Source: an uncultured Bacteroides sp. (GTDB taxonomy: Bacteria > Bacteroidota > Bacteroidia > Bacteroidales > Bacteroidaceae). Taken from it: a DNA stretch of 14,675 nucleotides. The notes below the pieces were generated by a model. That model was given only the letters and a program-made list of their open reading frames with translations, was not told the origin of the DNA and did no database searches. Location: assembly GCF_905207245.1 (NCBI RefSeq), contig NZ_CAJLKP010000109.1, positions 1 through 14,675 of the forward strand. The letters are read 5' to 3'. Positions 14,262 through 14,675 of the stretch are shown here, in pieces; the stretch's first letter is position 1; every line of letters begins with the position of its first letter. Both the position numbers and the translations under genes were made by a program.

Positions 14262-14675
14262 ATGATTAAGAAGATAGTTCAATTGCTGCCGGAAGGACAA
14301 CGCAAACGGGGCGCATGGGTGGCTTTCTCTGTACTGCTGCGCGCCATTCTCGACTTTGCCGGAATAGCGGCACTGGTGCCGATACTGCTGGTGGTGGTAA
14401 AACAGGATGGCGGACGGGGCAGGATGCTGGCACTGTGTGGCGCGGTGCTGTTGTTTGTATCGTTGAAGAATGTCTTGGTAATGGTTTTGGCACGTGTGCA
14501 AAGCAGTTATCAACTGGAGATCTACCGTGAATTCAGCCGCCGGATGTTTGCCAATTACTATCATCGTGGGCTGCTTTTCCTGAAAGGAAAGAGTAGCGTG
14601 CAACTGGGGCATGAGGTTAATTATGTCTGCTATACATTCAGTTCGTGTGTGCTGTCTCCGGTCTTTCGCATGGCG
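14262..14675 (+). CDS. ABC exporter, N-terminal part only (right cassette, cut by window edge)
   Basis: The first 138 codons of an exporter beginning MIKKIVQLLPEGQRKRG and still open at the edge. About 123 of 138 residues are the same as in the left exporter (by eye), including LEIYREFSRRMF and KGKSSVQLGHEVNY, so the missing part should carry the rest of the membrane domain and the ATPase domain. The visible part holds the first hydrophobic segments only; no ATPase motif can be confirmed. Start chosen from the left copy and the 3-bp gap after the Wzz-like stop. Confidence 0.88.
   Translation, partial: MIKKIVQLLPEGQRKRGAWVAFSVLLRAILDFAGIAALVPILLVVVKQDGGRGRMLALCGAVLLFVSLKNVLVMVLARVQSSYQLEIYREFSRRMFANYYHRGLLFLKGKSSVQLGHEVNYVCYTFSSCVLSPVFRMA

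Overview
The window looks like Bacteroides (or a close relative in the Bacteroidales). It has Bacteroides-type promoters (TTTG, 19 bp, TAnnTTTG), lipoproteins with a fimbrillin (Mfa1-like) N-terminus, a BspA-type leucine-rich-repeat module, a Bacteroides-style tyrosine recombinase and AT-rich leaders. All calls were made by reading the sequence; no database search was possible.

Layout. Two paralogous operons point away from each other in mirror image. The left cassette (minus strand, 5729 down to 38) encodes a 43-residue peptide, an 828-residue fimbrillin/LRR lipoprotein, a Wzz-like (polysaccharide co-polymerase type) inner-membrane protein and an ABC exporter. The right cassette (plus strand, 10134 to the edge) has the same order: a 43-residue peptide, an 892-residue fimbrillin-like lipoprotein with a repetitive, probably beta-helical C-terminus, a Wzz-like protein, and the first 138 codons of a second ABC exporter. 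Between them lie a complete tyrosine recombinase gene (6166-7494, plus), a stand-alone PqqD-like gene (8185-8451, minus), and about 2.2 kb of intergenic DNA with several degenerate short-repeat arrays.

The main observation is a perfect 41-bp inverted repeat (5863-5903 and 9958-9998), one copy upstream of each peptide gene. It encloses about 4.1 kb carrying the recombinase and PqqD genes. DNA on both sides of each copy is diverged, so the repeat stands out. Each copy holds a -7-like box and the presumed transcription start, but the matching -33 box lies just inside the enclosed segment and is present only on the left (TTTG against ATTT). A second, fully consensus promoter (6002-6032) also points outward at the left end only. 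Together this suggests a self-inverting switch: the recombinase would flip the segment and move the promoters from the LRR cassette to the beta-helix cassette. As drawn, the left cassette should be ON and the right OFF. This is an inference.

How the genes may work together. The two peptides share an almost identical first 30 residues ending in GFAAS and have different Gly/Asp/Glu-rich tails, as expected for a constant leader and variable core. PqqD-like proteins bind leader peptides of ribosomally made, modified peptides (RiPPs), and each cassette has its own exporter. A plausible reading is a phase-variable peptide plus surface-lipoprotein system, with PqqD as a shared leader-binding subunit. 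No modifying enzyme is visible in the window; the operons may continue beyond both edges. In both cassettes a terminator hairpin separates the lipoprotein gene from the Wzz/ABC pair, so the export genes are probably expressed at a lower, read-through level.
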